Shown here piece after piece: positions 1 to 7,401 of a DNA stretch of 38,035 nt (position 1 is the first letter of the stretch; the number at the start of each line of letters is the position of its first letter). This DNA comes from Oligoflexales bacterium (GTDB lineage: Bacteria > Bdellovibrionota_B > Oligoflexia > Oligoflexales > RGVZ01): NCBI GenBank assembly GCA_947476525.1, contig CANJQY010000008.1, forward strand, positions 1 through 38,035, read 5' to 3'. Both the position numbers and the translations under genes were made by a program. The notes beneath the pieces are model-generated. The model was not told the DNA's origin, did no database searches, and saw only the letters and a list, made by a program, of their open reading frames with translations.

Positions 1-170
1 AAATGAGCACAAGCTTGGAATTCACTTAGAATTTCGGTAATGCCGCTATTTTTTGTCCCAGATGCGATTTTGTTAGACCTCTAGTCAATCAATTTTTTTG
101 CTCGGACGTAGGTGCATGCGTCAGGTGCCGCCATTACATCTGCGAACTGATTCAATCCGTTGTAGGATTA

Positions 171-197
171 TTGACTATTTTAAACTATAATAGTCAA
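171..197. promoter_or_regulatory. Palindrome overlapping a -10 box upstream of hicAB (candidate HicB operator)
   Basis: Nine-base arms TTGACTATT and AATAGTCAA are separated by nine bases. A consensus TATAAT (186-191) lies in the spacer and right arm, about 50 bases before the hicA start. No good -35 box is seen at the usual distance. HicB and other antitoxins commonly bind palindromes that overlap their own promoter, so an autoregulatory operator is the natural reading. This is inferred from symmetry and position only. Confidence 0.5.
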
Positions 198-239
198 CAA
201 GTGTGACCAGATGATCAAATGTGGTTAGGGTAAGTAGCT

Positions 240-437
240 GTGAAGGTTAAATAAATTTTAGCTTTAATCGAAGCCGATGGCTGGTTTCTTGTTCAGACCA
301 AGGGCAGTCATCGGCAATTTAAGCATGCCTCTAAGACCGGACGAGTCACTATCGCGGGAAAGCTAAGCGACGACCTGCCTCCAGGAACATTGAATAGTAT
401 TTTGAAACAGGCTGCTCTAAAGCAAATGACGAGGTGA
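240..437 (+). pseudogene. hicA: HicA-family mRNA interferase toxin, interrupted by a stop at codon 5
   Basis: Reading from GTG at 240, the frame is M-K-V-K-stop and then runs open for 60 codons to TGA at 435-437. The downstream peptide is unmistakably HicA: it has the GSHRQFKH segment with the catalytic His, then GRVTIAGKLSDDLPPGTLNS and ILKQAALK. HicA proteins are about 60-65 aa, so the frame is full length apart from TAA at 252-254, where the family usually has Glu or Gln. No ATG, GTG or TTG lies just after the stop; the next codon is ATT. The hicB start follows four bases after the hicA stop, the usual HicAB layout. The most likely reading is a toxin silenced by one nonsense mutation. Less likely are ATT initiation, stop readthrough or a sequencing error. 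Confidence 0.8.
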
Positions 438-441
438 AAAT

Positions 442-669
442 ATGCTTCGATTTTTAATTGTTTTTGAAAAAGGGAAAAGTAGTTATGGAGCCTATAGCCC
501 CGATTTGCCTGGCTGCGTGGCCACGGGCAAGACTCGCGACGAGGTCGAGAAAAATATGTATGAAGCAATTCAGCTTCATATCGCAGGTATGCGGGAAGAT
601 GGACTGCCAATCCCAAAATCGGAATCATTTGCCGAGTTTTTCGCGATTCCAGAAGCTGTAAATGGCTAG
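442..669 (+). CDS. hicB: HicB-family antitoxin
   Basis: This 75 aa protein matches the short HicB antitoxin fold: an N-terminal strand FLIVFEKGKSSYGAYSPDLP, then GCVATGKTRDEVEKNM and an amphipathic helix EAIQLHIAGMREDG. HicB binds and blocks the HicA RNase and usually represses the operon. A GAGGTG Shine-Dalgarno lies just before the ATG and overlaps the end of hicA, so the pair would be co-translated. The ORF is intact while hicA is not, which leaves an apparently orphan antitoxin. No separate DNA-binding helix-turn-helix is visible in this short form. Confidence 0.8.
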   Translation: MLRFLIVFEKGKSSYGAYSPDLPGCVATGKTRDEVEKNMYEAIQLHIAGMREDGLPIPKSESFAEFFAIPEAVNG

Positions 670-771
670 TTTTTTGTTTTGAAAGAAGATTACCAGGTTA
701 TGTCACTGACTGCATTTAAAGTTGAAAAGCTATCTGGTTCAGACCTATCTACGCGGGTTCAGCCTGACTAG

Positions 772-1428
772 ATGACCGTTATTATTTCTCCTGGTAATGG
801 TCTAGGTCCTTTGGGAAAAAGCCTTGCCAAGAAAACAGTTTCTGCGTTGGCACGAAAGAATCACTATCTCAATATTCACGGCGGCTTCTTTACCGCGGAC
901 CAAAAAATATGGTTTAGTCCTGATTTCACAAAAACTGGTGCCAATGCACTTGGGGAAAGATGGGTTTTCCATGATTGGGCCAAGACCCTTCATGGAATGA
1001 GGATTGATCCAGAGATTTCTAAAATATTACAAGACACAATGAACAGAGACCCTGAAGCCATCAATCGCATTTGCCAAGAAATGATCTCAAGATTTTCTAT
1101 ACCGCGAGCCCCCATCAAGTCACTTACTGTTTCAGAAGTAGCTGATGCCACGCGGTCGCTTCTAGAAAAACGTCGAAGTGCTTTAGAAGAGTATTTAAAT
1201 CGATTTACGCCTGCTGAAGAACGAGTTTTGATTGCGTTTTCAAAACAAGAAGGACGCGAAATGCAGCCCATGGGTAAAGCATTTTTGGAGAAAAGTAATC
1301 TTACGGCAGGCGGGATGAAAAAAATTATCGACCGCTTGTTAGACAACGCAGTTCTCTATCACGAGAAAAATGAATATTCTGTCGCCGACCCTTTTGTGTG
1401 GCGGCATTTAAAGGAATTTCGGGCTTAG
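772..1428 (+). CDS. Unknown protein with a C-terminal winged-helix-like segment; possible ATPase remnant
   Basis: The ORF encodes 218 aa with no signal peptide and no Walker A motif. Residues about 145-215 (FTPAEERVLIAFSK, then GGMKKIIDRLLDNAVL and SVADPFVWRHL) resemble the winged-helix tail seen after the nucleotide-binding domain in archaeal-type AAA ATPases. The N-terminal part is not recognised. The start is doubtful: the ATG follows an in-frame TAG (769-771) directly, no convincing Shine-Dalgarno precedes it, and the same frame is open back to an ATG at 700 (24 codons including the stop). It could be a truncated ATPase gene or a real short gene. The product name is inference. Confidence 0.4.
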   Translation: MTVIISPGNGLGPLGKSLAKKTVSALARKNHYLNIHGGFFTADQKIWFSPDFTKTGANALGERWVFHDWAKTLHGMRIDPEISKILQDTMNRDPEAINRICQEMISRFSIPRAPIKSLTVSEVADATRSLLEKRRSALEEYLNRFTPAEERVLIAFSKQEGREMQPMGKAFLEKSNLTAGGMKKIIDRLLDNAVLYHEKNEYSVADPFVWRHLKEFRA

Positions 1429-1693
1429 CTGTTAGCAGCCGCCTCCAAACCTCATGGCAATTCCAAAAACGAACCCAATAGAAAAATCAAGGTATGCACA
1501 AAGTTTGAGAACCAATTTACCGCAGCACTCCGAGTTGCCATTTCTGATGGAACCCCGAGGTGTGAGCGCGCCTTGACAAGCTAATTTCGATATGAAAGAA
1601 TCTCAGCTCGGTATTTGAGCTTGAAGTCGTTTTGCACATGTTTTTGACTTTCTCAAATTTCATTTCCACCCGTTTCCTAAGGAGCGTACTGCG
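1429..1693. other. Intergenic stretch, nothing firm
   Basis: No convincing ORF or RNA gene is seen between the 218 aa ORF and the lipoprotein frame. A TTGACA hexamer near 1575 has only a weak -10 partner (AAGAAT) 17 bases on, so it is at best a tentative promoter for the downstream lipoprotein frame. Confidence 0.4.
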
Positions 1694-2127
1694 ATGCGGC
1701 GTACTATTGGTTTCATTTTTATCACACTTATAACGACATCTTGCGCCACCACTTTTGTGGAAAGGGAAAAGACTTGGAAGCCCAAGGGGGAAGTACCAGC
1801 GCTTATGGTCCACTACTCGGTTGTCGATCAGTATTAATTGTCACAAGGCCAAACTGTAATGCATGTTCGTCGAACCGACGGCTCAATAGCTGCCGAAGTG
1901 GGCGCTTTTATCGAAATCTGGAAAACCTTACCTGGATATGGACCTCTGGCAAAAATTGCCAGTTTTAAGTTTGTGCTTTTTTTATGAATATCGGTTGTCA
2001 ATTCTTTGTAAGAATTAGACCATATCTTCCTCGACGAAGTGCCGATGTTTATGCCTGTGCTGATAGTCCTTTTTGTGAAATCTCGCCGCCCAAGAAAACG
2101 AAAGATGATAACAATAAAACGACTTAG
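1694..2127 (+). pseudogene. Small lipoprotein frame, apparently broken by a stop and a one-base shift
   Basis: A strong Shine-Dalgarno (AAGGAG, 1679-1684) precedes ATG 1694, which starts a lipoprotein-type signal (hydrophobic FIFITLITTSC, Cys17) and ends after 47 codons at TAA 1835-1837. The same frame then stays open for about 49 codons with coding-like content (RRTDGSIAAEVGAFIEIW) to TGA at 1985. Adding one T to the T7 run at 1977-1983 would join it to a further open stretch containing RRSADVYACADSPFCEIS and ending at TAG 2125. The whole may be one decayed lipoprotein gene of about 140 codons. The conservative alternative is a genuine 47 aa lipoprotein (1694-1837) followed by non-coding DNA. 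No homologue is recognised. Confidence 0.35.
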
Positions 2128-3220
2128 ATTTTTAATTTGGACAGTATTGGGATCTGCTACCGCGATAACCGCGGCAGAGACTAATACGGCTCCCGAGTAC
2201 ATCATTTTACCTGGTTTATTTCGCGCTCCTGAAACCGGATTTGGCGGAGGTCTAGGACTCTTTATTCTAAGTCCACCTGCCGATGGGCAACAGGGTTCTA
2301 AGGGGAACGCAATAAAAATAGGATCCATTTACACGGAAAAAAAACAATTCGTAATCCGTGGGCTATCTGAGAGCTTCGTTAATGCTCATCGCGATCATTT
2401 GAGTGTATCCGGTAACGCGCAGAAGTACCCCAATTCGTTTTTTGGTATTGGTAACAACACCCGGGTCGCAGACGAGGAAAAATACACGTCTTACGAATGG
2501 GATATTCAACTAAGATATCTGCATGAGTTTTCCTCTGCATTTTATTTTGGTGGGCAAGGAGCTATTTCAAATGAACGAATCACTCATTTGAAGGCCCAAG
2601 GACAACTGGAGCAAAAAATAGATCAAAATGGTCGGGCCATTAATGGCACAGAACCGGTTAACCTCGCAGGACTTGGATTTATAGGTCGTTGGGATACCAG
2701 AGATGATCTCCAGGATCCTGACCGCGGGATGTTTGTGGAGAGCGGATTTTTATCCAGAACAAAGGAGTTTGGCAGCAATTACGATTTCAGTTCAATGAAT
2801 TTGGATGCCAGAGGTTTTGTGCCGCTATCTATTAGTAAAAGACCGATTCGTATTGCCTGGCAGGCAGTTGCCACCTCCCATGACGGGCAACCCCCTTTTC
2901 AAGCCCTTGCAAGCCTTGGTGGTAGAGACCTCCTGAGAGGTTATTTTCTAGGCCGTTTCCGGGACCGCAAGCTTTTTGTGCTGCAGACAGAGCTTCGCAT
3001 GCCGATTAGCGAGAAATGGGGTGTGGTCGCCTATGGCGGAGCGGGTAATGTTGCGCGTGATTGGCAAAATCTTACCGCTAGAACAATTAAGCCCGCATGG
3101 GGTTTCGGGGGGAGGTACCGCATCTCAAACGCTCAGAAAGTGAATCTTCGCCTCGATTTAGCCTGGGGGCGTGAAACACCAAATCCCAGCGTATACTTAA
3201 GTCTCGCTGAGGCGTTCTAA
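2105..3220 (+). CDS. POTRA-less Omp85 / BamA-TamA family outer-membrane beta-barrel
   Basis: From the internal ATG at 2105 the product is 371 aa: a signal peptide (basic KRLR, hydrophobic core, likely cleavage near AITAA), then a surface-antigen (D15-like) barrel. Support comes from PETGFGGGLG near the mature N-terminus, WDTRDD and DPDRGMFVE, and the loop-6 type motif LLRGYFLGRFRD around residue 276. Many alternating amphipathic strands follow, and the chain ends in Phe. Omp85 members normally carry POTRA repeats before the barrel; none fit here. The ORF track start at 2039 adds 22 residues that spoil the signal peptide and overlap the broken upstream frame, so 2105 is preferred. It converges on tolB. 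The substrate is unknown. Confidence 0.8.
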   Translation: MITIKRLRFLIWTVLGSATAITAAETNTAPEYIILPGLFRAPETGFGGGLGLFILSPPADGQQGSKGNAIKIGSIYTEKKQFVIRGLSESFVNAHRDHLSVSGNAQKYPNSFFGIGNNTRVADEEKYTSYEWDIQLRYLHEFSSAFYFGGQGAISNERITHLKAQGQLEQKIDQNGRAINGTEPVNLAGLGFIGRWDTRDDLQDPDRGMFVESGFLSRTKEFGSNYDFSSMNLDARGFVPLSISKRPIRIAWQAVATSHDGQPPFQALASLGGRDLLRGYFLGRFRDRKLFVLQTELRMPISEKWGVVAYGGAGNVARDWQNLTARTIKPAWGFGGRYRISNAQKVNLRLDLAWGRETPNPSVYLSLAEAF

Positions 3221-3302
3221 TTTTGTGGCATCCGTACCGCTCAACAATTCGTAACGTCTAACAATTGTATGTGCCAGTCGTCGGTTTTCATTTACAAATG
3301 TC

Positions 3303-3337
3303 GGGGTCGAATTTAAATCACCTATAGATTCGGCCCC
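3303..3337. terminator. Hairpin at the tolB / Omp85 convergence
   Basis: GGGGTCGAAT (3303-3312) pairs with ATTCGGCCCC (3328-3337) with one G-U pair and a 15-base loop that contains the tolB stop. Neither strand has a U tract afterwards, so termination would be non-canonical. It may simply be a 3'-end stabilising stem. Confidence 0.3.
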
Positions 3338-4716
3338 CAGCACGGTGTTTGAGCCTCAAATAGCCCCGTCAAAAGTTGGCGTTGATTGCCGCCATCACGA
3401 TTCATCATAAAAAGTTGATGAACACTTTTAACGTTTGTTCCGTTCGTGCGATTAGACATGAAAACAATATTTTGGCCATTTGGTGAGAACCATGGCCGCT
3501 CATTGTCGCCGGTTCGCAGAGTCAACCGCTCGAGCTTGCTGCCGTCAGCATTCATCATAAATAAGTCAAAACGATCAATCTCCTTATCGTAACCGGCAAA
3601 CGCAATTCGGTCACCCTCGGGTGCCCAGCCAGGAGTTGCGTTATACCAGCCTGCGTACGTGAGCCGCTTATCACCGGTAACGCGAGGCTCGGTTGGACTA
3701 GACCAGTCTAAGGAGGCCACAAAAATATGAGGATTACCAAAACGCCCACTGACAAACGCAATCTTCTTGCCATCCGGCGAAAACGACGGGTCAACATCTA
3801 ACCCGGAACCACTAATAAACATTTTTCTGGCGCCGCCCCCTGGCAGGGCGGTGTAGATATCGGCATCACCATTAACCGAGCCTGTAAAGGCTATGACTTT
3901 TCCTGATGGGGAAAAATTTCCACCACTATTGATTCCTTTATAACCCGAAATTTTGCGCGACGTGTGCGCGGCGATGTCATACATAAAAAGATCGGGATTT
4001 CCATCTTCATAGGATGTATAGACTACGAATTTTCCGTCCGCACTAAAGCTTGGGGAAAGATGTGGATAATTTCCCTTGGTGATTTGAATTGGTTTTGAGC
4101 CGTCAAAATCTGATATATACACTTGTTTTGCAGATCGTTCGGAGGTTTTTCCGATGAACACCAGTTTAGAATTAAAAATTCCAGATTTACCGGTATAGGC
4201 CTTAAGCACATCGTCGCCGTAGCGTCGGATCACGGTAATGAGCTGGTTTCGTGCAATTTGCGTGTATTTTTTCCCGACAAGCACTTCTCGTCGTCCAATA
4301 TCAATCGTGCGAATCGCCAGACTCCATGTGTTGGTTCCCTCTCGTGAAACTTCCGCAAGTGTCAGTGATTCAACACCAATCGTTTTCCATTCCAATGTAC
4401 TGGTTGCACCAATGCCAGACTCACTAAATATTTGCGGCGGAACTTTTTGTATGATGTCCTTAAACGCCGATTCTGACATTAATTTAAAGACTCCTGTGAA
4501 TTCCAGCAGTCGATGGAGCTCGGCATTGGCCTCCAAGGCAACGGCCTTCGTATCGCTATCAGCGGTCGCGATATTCACCGCAAAGGCAGGAATTGCTGCG
4601 ACTACTTCACGAAATTGCGGACTATCAATGTTGACCACAATCTCACTTGCTACGGCAGGAATTCCGCCAATAAGAGTTAATAGCGATAGGGCTACGCGAA
4701 AAAGTTCTGCTTTCAT
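3322..4716 (-). CDS. tolB: TolB, periplasmic beta-propeller of the Tol-Pal system
   Basis: The product is 464 aa from ATG 4716. The ORF-track start is a GTG (4722) that touches the Shine-Dalgarno AAGGAA, while 4716 gives normal spacing. An N-terminal signal peptide (SLLTLIGGIPAVAS) is followed by the TolB N-domain (TGVFKLMSESAF) and then PD40 propeller repeats: GSKPIQITKGNYPHLSPSFS, FSPSGKVIAFTGS, VDPSFSPDGKKIAFVSGR, ATPGWAPEGDRIAFAG and ERPWFSPNGQNIVFMS. TolB binds Pal and TolA at the outer membrane during envelope constriction. It is the last gene of the tolQRAB run; no pal follows, and the next gene is on the other strand. Confidence 0.93.
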   Translation of the reverse strand: MKAELFRVALSLLTLIGGIPAVASEIVVNIDSPQFREVVAAIPAFAVNIATADSDTKAVALEANAELHRLLEFTGVFKLMSESAFKDIIQKVPPQIFSESGIGATSTLEWKTIGVESLTLAEVSREGTNTWSLAIRTIDIGRREVLVGKKYTQIARNQLITVIRRYGDDVLKAYTGKSGIFNSKLVFIGKTSERSAKQVYISDFDGSKPIQITKGNYPHLSPSFSADGKFVVYTSYEDGNPDLFMYDIAAHTSRKISGYKGINSGGNFSPSGKVIAFTGSVNGDADIYTALPGGGARKMFISGSGLDVDPSFSPDGKKIAFVSGRFGNPHIFVASLDWSSPTEPRVTGDKRLTYAGWYNATPGWAPEGDRIAFAGYDKEIDRFDLFMMNADGSKLERLTLRTGDNERPWFSPNGQNIVFMSNRTNGTNVKSVHQLFMMNRDGGNQRQLLTGLFEAQTPCWGPNL

Positions 4717-4739
4717 GATCACTTCCTTGCTAAATATTT

Positions 4740-5654
4740 TTATTTTGAAAAATTAAAGGTAATTTTTTTTCCGGCATATTCCTCAGGTGGCTTTGGCAAC
4801 GGAACAGAATTTTGAACGGCTAAGATCACGGCTTGATCATAAGCCCCGTTGCCACTACTTCGCGCCAAAGAAACGTCCATAAGCTCGCCCTTCGCATTGA
4901 TGACCACACTGAGTTGAGACATCAAGACTGCTTGGTCAAATTCAAAGGTCTTTGGCAAAAATAAATTACGCTTCACTGCTGCCTTCAGCAACCCCTCGTA
5001 CCGTCTGACCTGAAGGCCGGCGCCAGGCGTACCTGCGCCTGAGTTTGTTTTCGTATCGGCCGTAACCATGTCTTCTTTTAACTTGGCAATTGCGTCCTTT
5101 TGAGCTTTCATTTTTAAATCTACTTTGTTATCCCGCTTGAGCTTTTCTACGGCTAGACGTTTTAATAAATCGTCTCGAGTGACCTTGTTTGGATCTTCTT
5201 TCATTTTTGGAACTTCTTGGTCCGGCGGCGCCACAGGTGTTTTAGCGACGGCATCTTCTGCCTTCGGATCCTTTTCCTCGGCAACGGCCTCTTCTTCAGA
5301 TTTTTTTTCCTCTTGAACCTCAAATTTCTTTGGGAGTTGTGGCAATAGATTTGCCGGCACGGCTAACTCGTCAGATTTAACCGCATTAGGCAGTGAGTTT
5401 TCTTGTGGCACTTCCATTTTTAGATCTGCCATAAAATCCATGTCGACCGAAATACTTTCCTCCATATCAATTCTTGGTGGCGAAAAAAACCATTTTGGAT
5501 TCAAACATAAAACCAGCAAGTGAGCAAAGAAACAGGCCACGGCCACTTTTGTGAAATGGCGACGATTAATTGGCGAGCCCATCGGCTCCGCTCTCTTAAG
5601 AAGAGCTGGACCAAAGTCATATCGAAAAGCAGGCTTTAGCGTTCCAGAAGCCAT
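4740..5654 (-). CDS. tolA: TolA/TonB-like envelope-spanning energy transducer
   Basis: This 304 aa protein has a cytoplasmic N-terminus of about 35 residues, one membrane anchor (about 36-52, VAVACFFAHLLVLCL), a long Pro/Glu/Lys/Ala-rich segment (about 60-205) of the kind that spans the periplasm, and a TonB-C/TolA-III domain (about 217-304, RRYEGLLKAAVKRNLFLPK and GELMDVSLARSSGNGAYD). It couples inner-membrane proton-motive force, harvested by TolQR, to TolB and Pal. The start lies three bases after the tolR stop (TAGTGAATG), so translation is probably coupled. The middle is shorter than the long helix of E. coli TolA. By sequence alone it could be called TonB; the operon decides for TolA. 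Confidence 0.85.
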   Translation of the reverse strand: MASGTLKPAFRYDFGPALLKRAEPMGSPINRRHFTKVAVACFFAHLLVLCLNPKWFFSPPRIDMEESISVDMDFMADLKMEVPQENSLPNAVKSDELAVPANLLPQLPKKFEVQEEKKSEEEAVAEEKDPKAEDAVAKTPVAPPDQEVPKMKEDPNKVTRDDLLKRLAVEKLKRDNKVDLKMKAQKDAIAKLKEDMVTADTKTNSGAGTPGAGLQVRRYEGLLKAAVKRNLFLPKTFEFDQAVLMSQLSVVINAKGELMDVSLARSSGNGAYDQAVILAVQNSVPLPKPPEEYAGKKITFNFSK

Positions 5655-5657
5655 TCA

Positions 5658-6089
5658 CTATCCTGCTTTTGGGGGTTGAGTAAGCATTGAAATTTTGGTG
5701 ACGCCCGCCACTTTTGCCGCACTCATGGCCTCAATCACTGCACCATAAATTACGGCCTGATCCGCGCGAATGAATATTTCTTTTCTTTCTCGGTGTTGGT
5801 ATATCCCCTTAAGCTTTTCCGGCAATGCACTATTGGGAATTTTAGCTTTTTCCATCCAAAATTCGCCCCCCTTCGTCACCGTGATTACAACCCTGCTCTC
5901 GTCTGACAGGGTTCCACGAGCTTTGCTGATGGGCAAATCAATGTTTATTCCACCGATACTCATCGGTGCTGCCACCATAAAAATGATAAGAAGGACTAGC
6001 AGCACGTCGACCAACGGAATCATGTTTATTTCCGCAATATCTCCGCCGTAGTCGTCACCTTGATTAAAATGTGAATTTCCTAGTCCCAT
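5658..6089 (-). CDS. tolR: TolR/ExbD-family proton-channel subunit
   Basis: This 143 aa protein has the ExbD/TolR layout: a short cytoplasmic N-terminus, a single membrane helix INMIPLVDVLLVLLIIFMVA (about 21-40) with the proton-carrying Asp28, and a periplasmic domain (EIFIRADQAVIYGAVIEAMSAAKVAGV). It forms the H+-driven stator complex with TolQ. A GAGGAGG Shine-Dalgarno precedes the ATG at good spacing. It lies between tolQ and tolA. Confidence 0.92.
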   Translation of the reverse strand: MGLGNSHFNQGDDYGGDIAEINMIPLVDVLLVLLIIFMVAAPMSIGGINIDLPISKARGTLSDESRVVITVTKGGEFWMEKAKIPNSALPEKLKGIYQHRERKEIFIRADQAVIYGAVIEAMSAAKVAGVTKISMLTQPPKAG

Positions 6090-6119
6090 GTAAATTTCCT
6101 CCTCGAAAAAAAACTATGC

Positions 6120-7067
6120 TTACACCTTTTCGGCAGTCTTAGATTTCTCGGTGACAAGGTAGCGCTCAACAATATTCAAAAAATCTGAACAAAATCCGTC
6201 TAACGTCATCATTTGAAGTCGGAGCTTTCCGTTAAAATAATTATAACCTACAACCGCGGGAATCGCTGCCGCAAGGCCAAACGCTGTCGAAATGAGAGCC
6301 TCCGCAATACCAGGCGCAACCGCTGCGAGACTGGCACTCCCAGAGCGAGCAATGCCTTCGAAGGAATTCATGATGCCCCACACAGTGCCAAAAAGGCCTA
6401 CGAATGGCGCCACTGACGCAATATTCGCAAGCCAATGAATATTAATCTCCAAACGTTTTCTTTCATTCAACTTTGCCTTGTGTAGTGTTCTATTCAAATT
6501 ATCCATAGCCGCGCCAATGGCAATTTCACTCGACGTCGTCTGATCGCGCATCTGATTGCTTCGAGCCAGTTCTGCGTAACCACTACGAAACACCTCTCGC
6601 GCCGGACTATATTGGTAGTCAGGAAGTCGACCATTTAAATCATTTAGCGAGCGCGACTCCCAAAAAGACTTTACGAAGGCTTCATTCGAACTATTAATCT
6701 TTCCGATATCCTTCCACTTCGTCACAATGATCACCCATGAAGCTATGGACGAAAATATCAAAAGCAACAGCGTCATAAACACAACAAAGCCCGCATCCCA
6801 GGCTCGTGAAAAAACCCCAGGGGTTCCGGTATCCTCGGTTTTGACAGAGATCGACGACTCCTGAGGAGAGGTTTCTGCTGAAACACCTTTTTCGCTCGTA
6901 GTCGACGCTTGGGCATAATTTTTCGAACCGGTCGCAAAATTCAATGGACCAAAGCCAACAGTGCTCAGGATAAAGAAAGCCAATAGAATGCGCTTGAGTG
7001 CTGCGGACCGAGGAAGCCTGATTCCGCCATTCGTTCTGCGATTGTTTCCAATAGTCATCTGGCTCAC
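6120..7067 (-). CDS. tolQ: TolQ/ExbB/MotA-family proton-channel subunit with extended N-terminus
   Basis: The core (about residues 88-315) has the three TolQ membrane helices: FVVFMTLLLLIFSSIASWVI, then the pair NIASVAPFVGLFGTVWGIMN and ALISTAFGLAAAIPAVVGY, with the typical GLFGTVWGIM signature. The cytoplasmic loop carries ERKRLEINIHWL. Unlike classical TolQ (about 230 aa) there is an 85-residue N-terminal extension with an extra hydrophobic stretch (about 26-41) and a Ser/Thr-rich linker, as in ExbB proteins that have a cleaved or fourth segment. The start is GTG 7067 or ATG 7058; the sequence does not decide between them. It is the first gene of the tol operon. Confidence 0.9.
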   Translation of the reverse strand: MSQMTIGNNRRTNGGIRLPRSAALKRILLAFFILSTVGFGPLNFATGSKNYAQASTTSEKGVSAETSPQESSISVKTEDTGTPGVFSRAWDAGFVVFMTLLLLIFSSIASWVIIVTKWKDIGKINSSNEAFVKSFWESRSLNDLNGRLPDYQYSPAREVFRSGYAELARSNQMRDQTTSSEIAIGAAMDNLNRTLHKAKLNERKRLEINIHWLANIASVAPFVGLFGTVWGIMNSFEGIARSGSASLAAVAPGIAEALISTAFGLAAAIPAVVGYNYFNGKLRLQMMTLDGFCSDFLNIVERYLVTEKSKTAEKV

Positions 7068-7115
7068 CCCAACCTTGATGTTAAAAAATGGACAAAGGTA
7101 CCGAAGTCCTGCAAT

Positions 7116-7145
7116 AATATATCAGCCAATAGCCCTTGAGGTCAA
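7116..7145 (-). promoter_or_regulatory. Sigma70-type promoter of the tol operon
   Basis: On the minus strand, TTGACC (7145-7140) and TATATT (7121-7116) are separated by 18 bases. The implied start is near 7109, giving a leader of about 45 bases to the tolQ start. Confidence 0.6.
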
Positions 7146-7401
7146 AAATTTTACTGGAAACTCAGGGCTAGGATGCCTCGGAGTTTTTTAGGGGAACCAA
7201 TTCTCGAAGCCTAGGAGGTGTATAAAGAAAGATCGGTGTCCAAAAAAACGACACTGCCCCGGCCCTTGACTTTAATTATATCCCTATAATAACATATAGT
7301 TAAATATACGTGCTGAGTTGGTCTAAGTCTTGCTAATACCGCTAATGAGTAAAAATTTATGATTAAAGCCATGTGTACTAATTTTCTATGAGGAGAGTCT
7401 G
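7146..7401. other. Divergent intergenic region between tolQ and the lipoprotein gene
   Basis: This AT-rich region carries no credible ORF. A perfect TATAAT at 7285-7290 is a candidate -10 for the rightward lipoprotein gene, but the TTGACT upstream is only 13 bases away, too close for a classical pair. A second weak pair (TTGGTC 7318-7323, GCTAAT 7341-7346, 17-base spacer) is also possible. Confidence 0.4.

Noticed and set aside
1741-1968. 75 aa ORF in the 1.7-2.0 kb region
   Set aside because: It has no Shine-Dalgarno and Cys/Arg/Ser-rich out-of-frame composition; it overlaps the lipoprotein frame that does have a Shine-Dalgarno.
7266-7290. TTGACT-TATAAT promoter for the lipoprotein
   Set aside because: The spacer is only 13 bases, so it is not a classical sigma70 pair.
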